From Larix sibirica (lineage: Eukaryota; Streptophyta; Pinopsida; Pinales; Pinaceae), in NCBI GenBank assembly GCA_004151065.3, contig NWUY0303927030.1:2454-13155 (forward strand): a DNA stretch of 10,702 nucleotides. The letters run 5' to 3'. The translations under genes were made by a program, and so were the position numbers. Each line of letters starts with the position of its first letter. Position 1 is the first letter of the stretch. Shown here one piece after another: positions 1 through 8,028 of the stretch. The notes under the pieces were generated by a model. That model saw only the letters and a list, made by a program, of their open reading frames with translations, was not told the origin of the DNA and did no database searches.

Positions 1-248
1 CTTTTTGCTTGTGAACGTTGAGGTGGCACAACACGAAAGACTTTCAACTAATTTTGTTGTTTTTATTCTTAGGCATTTGTAACGCGAGTTAATGGTTCCG
101 AATGTGTTTTGGTATATGCATTTCTAGGATGTATTTTACAATTAATCTATTTTTGGTATTTTATAATTGCCTGTTGCGTATAGATACGCACGATCTATTA
201 TTAATTCTTTTTATCGATAGTAACCAGGAATCCTTATGTTCCATGCAA

Positions 249-286
249 CGGCTAGAAATGCTGAAGTGGGTTTTCAATACCCTATA
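249..286. repeat. Partial diverged unit of the 118-bp repeat
   Basis: GGCTAGAAATG, then a short diverged stretch, then GGGTTTTCAA matches the first 30 or so bases of the 118-bp unit with small gaps. The match ends before the rest of the unit, and copy 1 begins at 287. It suggests that the array once had at least three starts, or that the duplication grew from a shorter repeat. Confidence 0.6.
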
Positions 287-404
287 CTGGCTAGAAATGT
301 GGATTAGGGTTTTCAAGGAAGGTATCTGCAATTTAAATAGAGGATCATGATCTTTACACTTCATGCTATGCGTGTGAAATGATTAGGTAATAATACACTG
401 GAGT
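287..404. repeat. 118-bp tandem duplication, copy 1
   Basis: The unit starts at CTGGCTAGAAATG and is followed directly by a second copy at 405-522, with an exact period of 118 bp. By eye I count 7 mismatches and no indels (about 94% identity). Each unit contains the perfect 10-bp palindrome GATCATGATC (343-352 here) and the telomere-like string TTAGGGTTT (304-312). A shorter, more diverged fragment of the unit's start precedes it at about 249-286. Confidence 0.95.
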
Positions 405-522
405 CTGGCTAGAAATGTTGATTAGGGTTTTCAAGGAAGGTATCCTCAATTTAAATAGAGGATCATGATCTTAGCACTTCATGCTATGCATGTGAAATGA
501 TTAGGTAATAATACACTGCAGT
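405..522. repeat. 118-bp tandem duplication, copy 2
   Basis: This is the second unit of the head-to-tail duplication, directly abutting copy 1. The differences are single-base substitutions only, so the duplication is fairly young relative to the retroelements in this window. The telomere-like TTAGGGTTT recurs at 422-430 and the GATCATGATC palindrome at 461-470. Confidence 0.95.
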
Positions 523-1124
523 CTACATTTGGTATATGTAGGATTAAAAAGTAAAAGCATCTTAGTCGTTATAACCCTCCATAGATATGTAAACGCAGTC
601 ATATATCTGAAATTAAAATAACAGGTCACCTGGCCATTAGATAAGTTACATTAAGCAGATGTAGGAATGTTATGCTACTATGCATTATGGCAGCAGGCTG
701 AGTTAATAGACAAGAACCTAAAACAAAGTCTCCATGCCAGTTTGTTAGTGTGTAGAGTCGTATTGTTGCATCAAGCATTTTTGGCAAGTGATGTTAGTAG
801 GATATGTCATCAGGGCATGGATCCCATCCTTTCGCTGTGGGTCTGGAATCAACTTGGATTAGTGCTTTCTCTGCAGGGGGGTCTGCATGTTGCTCTGAGC
901 AGTAGGAAATTTGTTAAGTTGTGCAACGGATGCAGTTAAGTAACATTTGGTGAAACCAATTTCTATGTTTCTCTTGATTTTAAATAAATTGCAATAGAAT
1001 ATATTTTACTATTATTATAGTCATCTTGAGCAGTTTTAAATAATAAAAGTTGGTAAGAGAGTATGGAATGCACGATGTCTAATATAGAACCCTTTGCCAG
1101 CTTTTACGGATTGATTGTGTGAGG

Positions 1125-1145
1125 GTATAAAAGATTGATGCTTTT
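1125..1145. repeat. Left target-site duplication of the LINE
   Basis: GTATAAA at the left and ATGCTTTT at the right of this 21-mer match the 21-mer at 6205-6225. In total 17 of 21 positions agree without gaps, and all four differences lie in the middle. It lies directly outside the poly(A) end of the minus-strand LINE. Read on the LINE's strand, the duplication begins AAAAGC, as expected when L1-type endonuclease nicks a TTTT/A-like target. The imperfect match fits the age implied by the many stops in the element. Confidence 0.6.
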
Positions 1146-1527
1146 GTTTTTTCAAACTGAAAAAGATCTATACTTCATACTAAAGCATATAAATAGTTAC
1201 GAACTGATTCACCTCCATTACCACAAGCACCTCATAAACAGGCTGCAGAAAAACCTAAATGTCGAATTCATAGAACCACCACATGACAGACCACAGCATA
1301 CATAGCCACGAAACACCTGCCAGGCTGAGAAGGAACAGCCCAAAAACCCAATAACCTAGAAGCCCAAGCCAAAGACAAAAGGAGATGAGGGATCTAGAGG
1401 ATCTGCCGATAATACAAGGGAGTGAACAGAAACAACAAAACAGAAGAGAACAGCGCAAAAAAGAATGGCCTAGGCTGGTTAAATACACAGGGACCCCGAG
1501 TCAGCAAGAGAAAGGTCATCCCAGAGT
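1146..1527 (-). other. 3' tail of the LINE with short poly(A)
   Basis: After the RNase H stop at 1528, two further TGA codons follow in the same phase (at about 1516 and 1501). A stretch at 1488-1255 then encodes about 77 mostly hydrophobic residues (LLFCC, FCLWLGLLGYWVFGLFLLSL), which a U-rich 3' untranslated region can produce by chance. The element ends on the minus strand with six As and a C (1146-1152) directly against the duplication. No strong AATAAA precedes the tail on this strand. Confidence 0.5.
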
Positions 1528-1950
1528 TCAAAATGTAAAAAAACCCTCCTGGGCCAGCAAACCATGCCTGGATTGAGTATCAGCAGTACCATTTTCTTCA
1601 CGGAAGATATGAGAGAAAAGGATGTTCTGCATCCCTGAAAGAAGACCTTGAATCTGCCTCATCCACTGCCTAAGATCAATAGGATGAACCGAACCAATAC
1701 TACTGGCCCAGTTGATGATAATCAGAGAATCACCCTGCACATGCTGAAGGGGACTATCTGCCTTACCTTTCAAAAAGTAAAGCACCAACGAAAGTGTACA
1801 AAGCTCACTCTTGGTATTGGTATTAATACTGCAATTCATTCAAAGGTAGATTTGCTGAGTTGGGCCCAAATAAATGACGGCCCCAGCACCACACAAACTG
1901 CCTCGCTCCTGTGAAGCTCCATTGAAACAAGCATAAACTCCATCAAAAGT
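1528..1950 (-). pseudogene. Second RNase H domain, unlike the first
   Basis: The domain reads YACFNGASQERGSLCGAGAV, then, after a TGA at 1840, NTNTKSELCTLSLVLYFLKG, then QGDSLIIINWASS, and last FSHIFREENGTADTQSRHGL followed by LAQEGFFTF. This is the RVT_3-type layout. The tail (an acidic ADxxS..GL block, then an EG-aromatic end) resembles the extra RNase H carried by Tat-lineage Ty3 elements more than it resembles the LINE's own domain at 3037-3610. Catalytic Glu (1804-1806), Asp (1729-1731) and the last Asp (1579-1581) are present. The first, expected in a C-F-D-G-A-S setting, is Asn (codon 1921-1923). The fold assignment is good; the Tat-like affinity is a visual judgement. Confidence 0.8.
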
Positions 1951-2638
1951 GACAGAAGACGACGATCGGTATTGAGGAAGTGAAGGAGGGAGAATGGAGG
2001 AAACACCTGTGAATTCCTTATAACCAGCCAGCGCCTTCCCAGCACACACAGAGGGTGTACATGAATATTGATGGTTCAGGGGGACTCTTGGTACCAAGGT
2101 GACCACGGGCCGTATTCTCAGCTTCACCTGCTCCCTTGACCATGAACGTGAGACCCAGTTTCTTGGCAATGGAGTCGATTTTCAGATGCATAACCCTGCA
2201 ATATGAATTATGGGCTTTCCACGCCCTAACTGGTTTCTTGTCGCCCTTGCTCTTATTGACTGATTCCATTAACACATGAGCCATCAGATTCTTCATGACC
2301 CAATAGGTCATAATCATCCGCTCATAGGCCGACGCTCAGCCAACAGTAGACCCGGTATCGGTCACCCAATCTTCGACCTCATTGCGGATTTCATCTATTG
2401 GAAGAGCTTGAACAGTCTCCCACAATTCCTTTTCTACCCCTTCGATATCATCCCGGATAACAGGGGGGATACGATTTCGGAAGAAAGCAGCAGACTCTCG
2501 CGCCCTAGGCTTTGCAGAAGCCTGTGTCACCCTAACCCCCCTTTCCTTTCAACTTTCAGAGGTTTCTCCAGCGGCTTGTTGCCCACCACCATCCGCACTT
2601 TTCACAGTCCTGGGAAGAACACCGCGCTTGGAAGCCAT
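1528..2638 (-). pseudogene. Extra ORF with a second RNase H domain, broken
   Basis: An ATG at 2638, in the plant-favoured context ATGGCT, opens a frame starting MASKRGVLPRTVKSADGGG. It runs in one phase to about 2060 through two TGA stops (2549-2551 and 2336-2338). The first 200 or so residues are hydrophilic: an acidic helix-like stretch (IEGVEKELWETVQALPIDEI) is followed by a basic one (NKSKGDKKPVRAWKAHNSYC). I cannot assign them to a family. Near 2060 the phase changes, and PSVCAGKALAGYKEFTGVSS leads into a C-terminal RNase H domain, interrupted by one TGA (1840-1842) and ending at 1528. Intact, it would be about 370 residues. All three internal stops are TGA, consistent with decay of CGA arginine codons. 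It sits inside the LINE's target duplications, 400 bp after ORF2. Alternatives are a captured cellular mRNA or a fragment of another element. Confidence 0.7.
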
Positions 2639-3036
2639 CACTCACAACCACAGCCACTCCGGTGGTCGACCCCAGGAAAAAACCGACACTTACACTCGAA
2701 ACAACAATCGACTCTGGTGCAAGATCTACACATAGTTAAGAGAACATTACACTGGATGTCAATGCAGGGGATATCACCTTGATTTAAAAGACTTAGCTTC
2801 ATTATAGGAGTTATTGCGCAATGATGCCAGGACGTCATGGAATACGGCATAGAGATCATGAAGGTGATCAAACCATACACCGGAACGACAGGAAAGCTGT
2901 GAGACGTATTGAGAGGGCTGTACAAATCCAATCCGATCTCCTACGCTTCCTTTTGTACCTCCTTACGCTTGCGTCGTAGCATAAGAGGTCAGCAAATGTC
3001 ACTTCTTTCATGATTAACCCTGGACACGACTCTCCC
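2639..3036 (-). other. Spacer between the two RNase H frames
   Basis: About 400 bp separate the end of the first RNase H frame from the ATG of the next frame. Two overlapping minus-strand frames here (3056-2868 and 2931-2638) encode Lys/Arg-rich and Cys-rich peptides that I do not recognise, and neither shows a motif. The stretch could be the 3' untranslated part of the LINE, the leader of a separate mRNA joined to it, or decayed coding sequence. Its composition matches the LINE rather than the flanks. Confidence 0.5.
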
Positions 3037-3610
3037 TCATAACTGTCGCATGCCACTTGCTACACCTTCACGATTCTCGGGGGACACCAAAGCCACCTGT
3101 CTACTGTTAGCCACATTGGCCTTCGCTAGGTGACAACAATTCCCAATCCACGTTTCATCTCTAAGATCCACCAATGTGCCACACCAAAAGGCCTTACCAG
3201 CATCCACACCAACATTAGCGAGGAGATCTACCACTTTATTGGCATCTCTCTTGACGTGGGAAAAGGTTAAAGCAGACTGGTTGGCAAGAAGTCCACGAAG
3301 GTAATCCAGCCGATTGAGGAGGCGCTAGCTGGATGAAACATTTTTCGGCGATTGGCCACAGAGAAGCTTCATGGCCATCTGAATAATAAACATAGTCACC
3401 TTCAAGAACTGCAGGAAGCCATGCTTCGCGATTGATCATCTCTATACCATGTATGAGCCCTTCCAATTCGGCCGCGTTATTATAATCGTCGCCCATGAAG
3501 CCGAAAAAGACCTTCAAAATGGCACCCGAAGGATTTCGGCAAACCCCACCAAATCCAGCAGACCCAGGGTTACTGCGAGAAGACCCATCGAAATTGAGTT
3601 TGAAAACACA
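3037..3610 (-). pseudogene. First RNase H domain (C-terminus of LINE ORF2)
   Basis: Plant L1 elements often end ORF2 with an RNase H of the archaea-like type (Pfam RVT_3), which removes RNA from the RNA:DNA hybrid. The domain begins at VFKLNFDGSSRSNPGSAGFG. The four catalytic acids are visible: Asp in FDGSS (3587-3589), Glu in AAELEGL (3467-3469), Asp in LEGD (3395-3397), and the final Asp in HVKRDANKVVD (3226-3228). Directly after LEGD the frame slips near 3394, and the rest continues in another frame as MFIIQMAMKLLCGQSP, through a TAG at 3325, to NQSALTFSHVKRDANKVVDL and a tail ending at 3037. It is therefore a complete domain broken by one shift and one stop. Confidence 0.9.
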
Positions 3611-6203
3611 GGGAGGAGGAGGGGACTAGCAAACCGGGATGATCGGGCGACACACTTGTTTCTTTTCCCTAAGGCCCTCCAAGTCAGATCGGCTAATACC
3701 CCAGCTGGTCGCAATACGTAGTTCACCTGCTAATAAGTCCTTGTCTTTGTTATCCCATTGGGCACTTCTGATGGTCTCCCTCATATTCTTGACCAGCGTC
3801 ATCCAAACCTCCTCTTCCTGGTGACGTTTATCCCTAAAAATGCGCCTGTTCCGCTCTTTCCAAATCGACCACATGACCATTCCTGGAAACATCATCCAGA
3901 GAGAGCCAATGATGGGGTTTGAGTAGGCCTTAAGATCCCATGCTATTAAAGATTGGTCCGATTGCCCTCGAATCTTGTTACTGCGTTGAAAAATCAATGC
4001 ACCTCTTATCCCATAGAGAAGAGGAAAAAGGACAAGAATCTAGAAGATGACCAATGGACTCCTCTGCATTGAGGCAGAGAACACTCCATGATGGACCCAA
4101 GATTCCACGCTTCCTCAGGTTTCACTAGTCAAGATTCGTTTCCACGAGACTAGCCAGCAGAAGATCCCAATTTTGGGCCATCTATTCATCCCCCAAACTC
4201 TTCCCCATAACTTATCCTCTTCCAAGTCATCCTCAGTATGATAAGCATAAGCTTCTTGATATTGAAAGTTCCTCTCTGAGAAGTGCCCCATTGTAGCCTA
4301 TCTTGGGTATCATTGTTCCGGGTGAACCTTTCCTGCAGCATGGTTTTAAAGCTATTAAGAGTCTCAGCAGAAATTAACTCCTCCCAACCTCTCAGGCTAA
4401 ACCAAATCCTGTAACCATCCTGATCAGGGGGATCCCAATAGTGGCAAACTTTAGTTTTACCCTCAGCTATACCTCTCTCTTTGATTGTCAACCATCTGGG
4501 GTCATCCCCCAGCTTAGGCATTTGATTCCATGAGTCATCCCAAAAATTTGCCCTCTCCCCATCATGAATGTCCCAGAAGCAATGATTTTGGACAAGATGC
4601 CGCCCTGAGAAGGCTTTTAGCCAGATATGAGACCCATTTTTTACTTCATTGAATTTGATCAACTGTCCATGCTCCCTATCCCTTGCATATTTAATGTGCC
4701 ACAGACAAGCCCATGGTTCAGAACTATGAGTACACCACCTCCACCAGATTTTAGCTCTGTAAACCTCACTTAAGGCCTATGGGTCCCTGAGACCCAAGCC
4801 TCCTTTGGCCTTGGGTTTACAAATGTTATCCCAGCCAACCAACGTAAACTTTTCTTGGAGATCCCTGCCACACCAGAGAAAATTTCTCTGTAGGCCCCAA
4901 ATCTCTTTAAGGATAGACTTGGGAGCAGAGAGCATAGAGAATAACTAGACCAACATTGCATGGAGCACGGATTTGACTAAAATTAATCTGCTGGGGATAT
5001 TTAGAGGACGAAGCGCCCAACTAGCTAGTTTACTCCTTATGTGATCCAATAGATCCTGCCAGGAAACACTGCGAATGGTCCCCTCCGCCAAAGGAACCCC
5101 CAAATATTTGGAGGGGAAAGAGCCCCGAGAAAAGCCAAGAATCCTGATAATACTGCACTGGGTAGGAGCTGGAGTGTTAAAGCAGAACACATGGGATTTA
5201 TAAGGATTGACTTCCAACGCTAATGCCTTTGCAAAGAGCAGAAGGAAATTTTTGAAGATCCTTATTTCTTGTACTGAAGGGTGCCCCATAAGCATAGTGT
5301 CATCCACAAACTGTTGGTGAGTCTACTTAACCATCCCCGCATGAAGCTGGAGCCCCCTGAGCCTACCTTCACCCACCTGGGATTGGAGGAGTTTGCTTAG
5401 GCCTTCCGCCATTAAGATAAAAGTAAAATGGGACAAAGGGTCACCTTGCCGGATACCACGAGAAGCATGAAGAATTTTGGAAGGAGACCCATTTAGGAGA
5501 ATGGAGAAAAAAGTATTAGAAACCAGATTCATGATCGAGGTTACCCATTCCCAGTCAAAACCATAGGCCCTCAAGACAACCCTCATGTACTCCCAACTAA
5601 TTTTATCATAAGCTTTAGCTATATCCAACTTGATTAACATGCCCGGTTTATTTGTGATCTCCAGGGAATGCATGATCTCTTGAACCAGAATAATACCATC
5701 AACAATTTTTCGGCCTTCCACAAATCCGGATTGCTCCGGGCTGATGAGGATGGGAAAGAGAGGCTTTAACCGGTTGGCTATGACCTTAGATATGATCTTG
5801 TAGATAACATTGCAGAGAGTAATAGGTAGGAACTTCTTTGGTGAATCCGCACCCTCTTATTTTGGGATAAGCGATAAGAAGGTGGCATTAAATGCTTTTA
5901 ACACACCCTGACTGCAGCGGGATTCTTCCATGATCTGGTGCACATCCAACTTGATGAGATCCCAGAAATGGTGGAAAAAATTGGTAGTAAACCCATCGGG
6001 ACCTGGAGCCTTCCCAAGAGACATTTGATTCATATCCTCTTCCACCTCTTGCATAGAAACAACTTTGTTCAACATCTGATTATGCTCCCTAGTCACCAAG
6101 CGAGGGATAAGGGTGGAGATTTTTGCTATGTCATGGCTGCGATCCGATCTGTCTTCTATTAGCACAACCTCAAAGTGGTTAACTAATTCTTCCTCAATTT
6201 CTT
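3037..6203 (-). pseudogene. LINE ORF2: reverse transcriptase, zf-RVT and RNase H, broken
   Basis: The polyprotein would copy LINE RNA into DNA at a nicked target. One frame runs from about 6203 to about 4258. It shows APGPDG (about 5993-6009), a PITLCNVIYKIISKVIANRL block (about 5800), motif A KLDIAKAYDKISW (Asp codon 5623-5625), motif B SRGIRQGDPL, motif C FVDD (5299-5307) and the later KYLGVPLAEG block. In-frame stops are TAA at 5857 and TAG at 5323, 4945 and 4777. A one-base loss near 4255 moves the frame (HTEDDLEEDKLWGRVWGMNR follows). A second loss near 4118 leads into the zf-RVT region, and a one-base gain near 4000 restores the frame at LIFQRSNKIRG. After a TAG at 3624 the frame runs on into RNase H. 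The finger keeps LC, AEESIGHLL and DSC, but Ser (4083-4085) stands where the first Cys is expected. The endonuclease half is absent. The family call is secure. Confidence 0.93.
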
Positions 6204-6204
6204 A

Positions 6205-6225
6205 GTATAAAGAAATCATGCTTTT
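6205..6225. repeat. Right target-site duplication of the LINE
   Basis: This is the partner of 1125-1145. It begins where recognisable LINE coding sequence stops: the last LINE residues, EIEEELVNHFEVV, read upstream to about 6203 with a TAA just beyond. The match is GTATAAA, then a diverged middle, then ATGCTTTT. It is followed by AT-rich DNA like that to the left of 1125, consistent with both sides having been contiguous before insertion. Confidence 0.6.
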
Positions 6226-6780
6226 TTCATATTTGCATAGAAAACACCGAATCTACATAGTCTATGTAAACATAATGAACAACTATGTTAAACCTTGGAA
6301 ACATACATAAATTAATACAAAGGGGAAATCGCCACTCACAAGCTTGGAGGAGTTAGAATTATAGGACATTGCAGTGTCAATTGATGATGATAGAATTTTT
6401 GATATTGTTAAAGAAGGTAATGTAATACAAATGTAAAAAAAAAAAGTTCATACATTGTTCATTATATATAATATATATAGAGTAAATTATTTGTTAAGAA
6501 ATTTTAGAGTCAGAGGGTTTGAAATTGTAGAGATACTTTAGTTGGAAGGTTGACCAACAAAACAATCTCCAAATTAGGGTTTTAGAAGATATGCTACTTT
6601 GAAATTTGCATAACTTTTGATTGGAAGGTCCGATTACGTGTTTTAAAATCCATTAGAAAGAAGATACATAGGATAATATGTTGTAGAAGTTATATTATCA
6701 AAATTTGTATATTATTTTCAATATATTGAGTTTGGAAGTTCAAGGTTTTGTTTAGACCTCAATTAAGAAAAATCGAAAAA
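6226..6780 (+). other. AT-rich untranslated stretch before the plus-strand gag
   Basis: No coding motif is visible. It contains a run of A (about 6436-6446), an AT-only stretch near 6462-6480 and a small perfect inverted repeat (TACATAG, one base, CTATGTA at 6254-6268). From about 6500 it looks like the leader of an LTR element running into gag, but I find no convincing primer-binding site and no 5' LTR matching 8029-8399. The 5' end of the element is therefore lost or too diverged to see. Confidence 0.5.
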
Positions 6781-7930
6781 ATGGACATACGCAAGTTTAA
6801 TGGAAATGAAGATAAAGATGAAATCAATCCCATGGAATGGTTTAGGGTCATAAAGGAAAATTATTTGAGTTCTATTAGGGAAGGTTGATATCTTCAAGGT
6901 TAAGCTAAAAAGTGTTGGAAAATCATGATTTATATACTAGACTAAATACTACATGGGAAGAATTTGAATAACTATTCTCAAAAAGATGGATCAAGGACTC
7001 AAAAATGGAAGAGATGAATGGAATTCAAGATGAATTGAATGAAGCAAAAGAGGAAGTCAAAAGGAAAGGTGAGGATATGTCTAAGATGCATGACCTTAAT
7101 GATTCACTTATTAAAGAGGTTCATAAATTAATAAAGGGAAAGGATGGGAAAGGAAAATCATGAGTCAAAGGAAGAATTGAAAAAGAAGGATGAAGAAATA
7201 TTTAGATTAAGAAAGCATAATAAAAAGCTATTGTGAGGTCAAAAAATTGAAAGCGGAAAAGAAGCATAGTCAAAATCAATAAAAATAAATTATTTTTTAT
7301 GAAGAGACTACCAAAATACTTGAAGAGGAAATTTTCAAGAAGGTTGAAGAAGCTCTAAATACATATGACATAAAAGAAGAAATGCAATCCAAAATTGGAC
7401 ATAAAAAATTAGTGAACAACACCATATTGTAGCTTCAAAATGAGAAGGAAGACACGATTCTAGAAGGACACCATAAAATACTTGAAGAAGTTGAGCTCCA
7501 TATTGAATATGTACATGTCAAATATGAGGGTATTATCACAAAGGAAAGACTAATCAAAGGCCAATCATAGAGGATAGAGGACACAATTATCTGTGAAAAA
7601 AAACCGATGACATGGGTGTGTAGAAGGAAGAGAAACCATCAAGTGTGAAACCATATCGACATCCTCGTTACCAAGAAAGATTCCAAGAAAGGAAAGAAGA
7701 CATACAATGACACTATCAATAAATAAGATGGAATACTAAAAAATATACATGGAACAAGGTACCATAAAACTATTATTCAACAAGATATTATCAAAGACCA
7801 GAAACTACAACGAATTGGAGAACTAATAATTGCAACACATGGAATCAAAATTATGCAAAAAATAGCTATCGAGGATTGAGACCAAAAATAATTAAATTTG
7901 GATGGATAGATCATCATAAGTGTTAACAAG
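6781..7930 (+). pseudogene. Ty3-type gag with coiled-coil extension, broken
   Basis: Gag forms the particle that packages the RNA of an LTR retrotransposon. The ATG at 6781 opens MDIRKFNGNEDKDEINPMEW, the usual start of a plant Ty3 capsid domain, and stops at TGA 6886. The capsid continues in another phase as DLYTRLNTTWEEFE, a TAA at 6969, then LFSKRWIKDSKMEEMNGIQD. It then becomes a long Lys/Glu-rich, heptad-like stretch (DELNEAKEEVKRKGEDMSKM; further on, KEELKKKDEEIFRLRKHNKK) reaching about 7590 through several stops and shifts. The last part (about 7640-7920) is rich in Tyr, Arg, Asn and Thr (HPRYQERFQERK, NYYSTRYYQRPETTTNWRTN). I see no CCHC zinc knuckle, protease, reverse transcriptase or integrase before the LTR. 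Family call good; the exact C-terminal limit is uncertain. Confidence 0.75.
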
Positions 7931-8012
7931 AAAGAAAGAATATAAGGAGATCCTATTACCTGGTTTCATCACATGTAAATCCATTAATCGCATCACTTTG
8001 AGGAAAAAGATT

Positions 8013-8028
8013 TTCGAAGGAGGTATTA
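8013..8028 (+). promoter_or_regulatory. Possible polypurine tract before the 3' LTR
   Basis: CGAAGGAGG at about 8015-8023 lies just upstream of a TG-starting LTR-like block and downstream of a plus-strand gag, where the primer for plus-strand DNA synthesis belongs. The tract is short and is followed by TATTA before the TG, so the assignment is tentative. Confidence 0.35.

Larger units (their letters stand above)
1..1124. other. AT-rich unassigned flank left of the LINE
   Basis: No coding motif is recognisable on either strand. The longest frame here (667-939, plus) encodes 90 residues unlike any family I know. The stretch contains the 118-bp tandem duplication described separately, a pyrimidine run ending in TTCTTAG at 53-72 that resembles a splice acceptor, and two AATAAA hexamers (983-988, 1042-1047), which are expected by chance at this base composition. 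It could be intergenic DNA, an intron or the 3' end of a host gene; the window does not decide between these. It is clearly more AT-rich than the LINE that follows. Confidence 0.5.
1146..6204 (-). mobile_element. 5'-truncated L1-type LINE insertion, decayed
   Basis: This is a non-LTR retrotransposon of the plant L1 type. On the minus strand it carries, in order, reverse transcriptase, a connection domain, a zf-RVT finger and RNase H, then a spacer, a second RNase H-bearing frame and a short A-run. The 5' end falls inside the ORF2 segment just before the reverse transcriptase, so the endonuclease and any ORF1 are missing, as is usual for truncated LINE copies. A decayed 21-bp direct repeat brackets the block, and its base composition is visibly richer in GC than both flanks. 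It has at least six in-frame stops and four frameshifts in ORF2, so it cannot move by itself. The part from 1146 to about 3036 is assigned to the LINE only because it lies inside the same duplications and composition block. It could instead come from a template-switch chimera. Confidence 0.8.

Noticed and set aside
102-350. 82-codon plus-strand frame and the overlapping minus-strand frame over the tandem repeat
   Set aside because: Both enter the 118-bp repeat in arbitrary phase, and neither is preserved in the second copy.
667-939. 90-codon plus-strand frame in the left flank
   Set aside because: The residues match no family I recognise, there are no introns or neighbours to support it, and this length is expected by chance. 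I note it only as an unassigned frame.
983-1047. Two AATAAA hexamers as polyadenylation signals of a host gene
   Set aside because: The hexamer is common in DNA this rich in A and T, and no upstream coding exon is recognisable.
2276-2782. Longest open frame in the window, 168 codons on the plus strand
   Set aside because: It lies opposite the extra LINE ORF, encodes a Ser/His/Pro-rich peptide with no motif, and is open because the minus-strand coding composition leaves few plus-strand stops.
4777-5325. Recurrent in-frame TAG as a sign of stop-codon reassignment or readthrough
   Set aside because: The same element has frameshifts and a TAA, and its neighbours carry TAA and TGA too. Decay at methylated cytosines explains the pattern.
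6254-6268. TACATAG-T-CTATGTA inverted repeat as a terminator or regulatory hairpin
   Set aside because: A 7-bp stem in AT-rich plant DNA is expected by chance, and nothing near it needs such a signal.
6503-6520. AGAGTCAGAGGG as a decayed initiator-Met tRNA primer-binding site
   Set aside because: Only the TCAGAG core fits, and the sequence upstream does not resemble the LTR-like block at 8029-8399, so there is no 5' LTR for it to follow.
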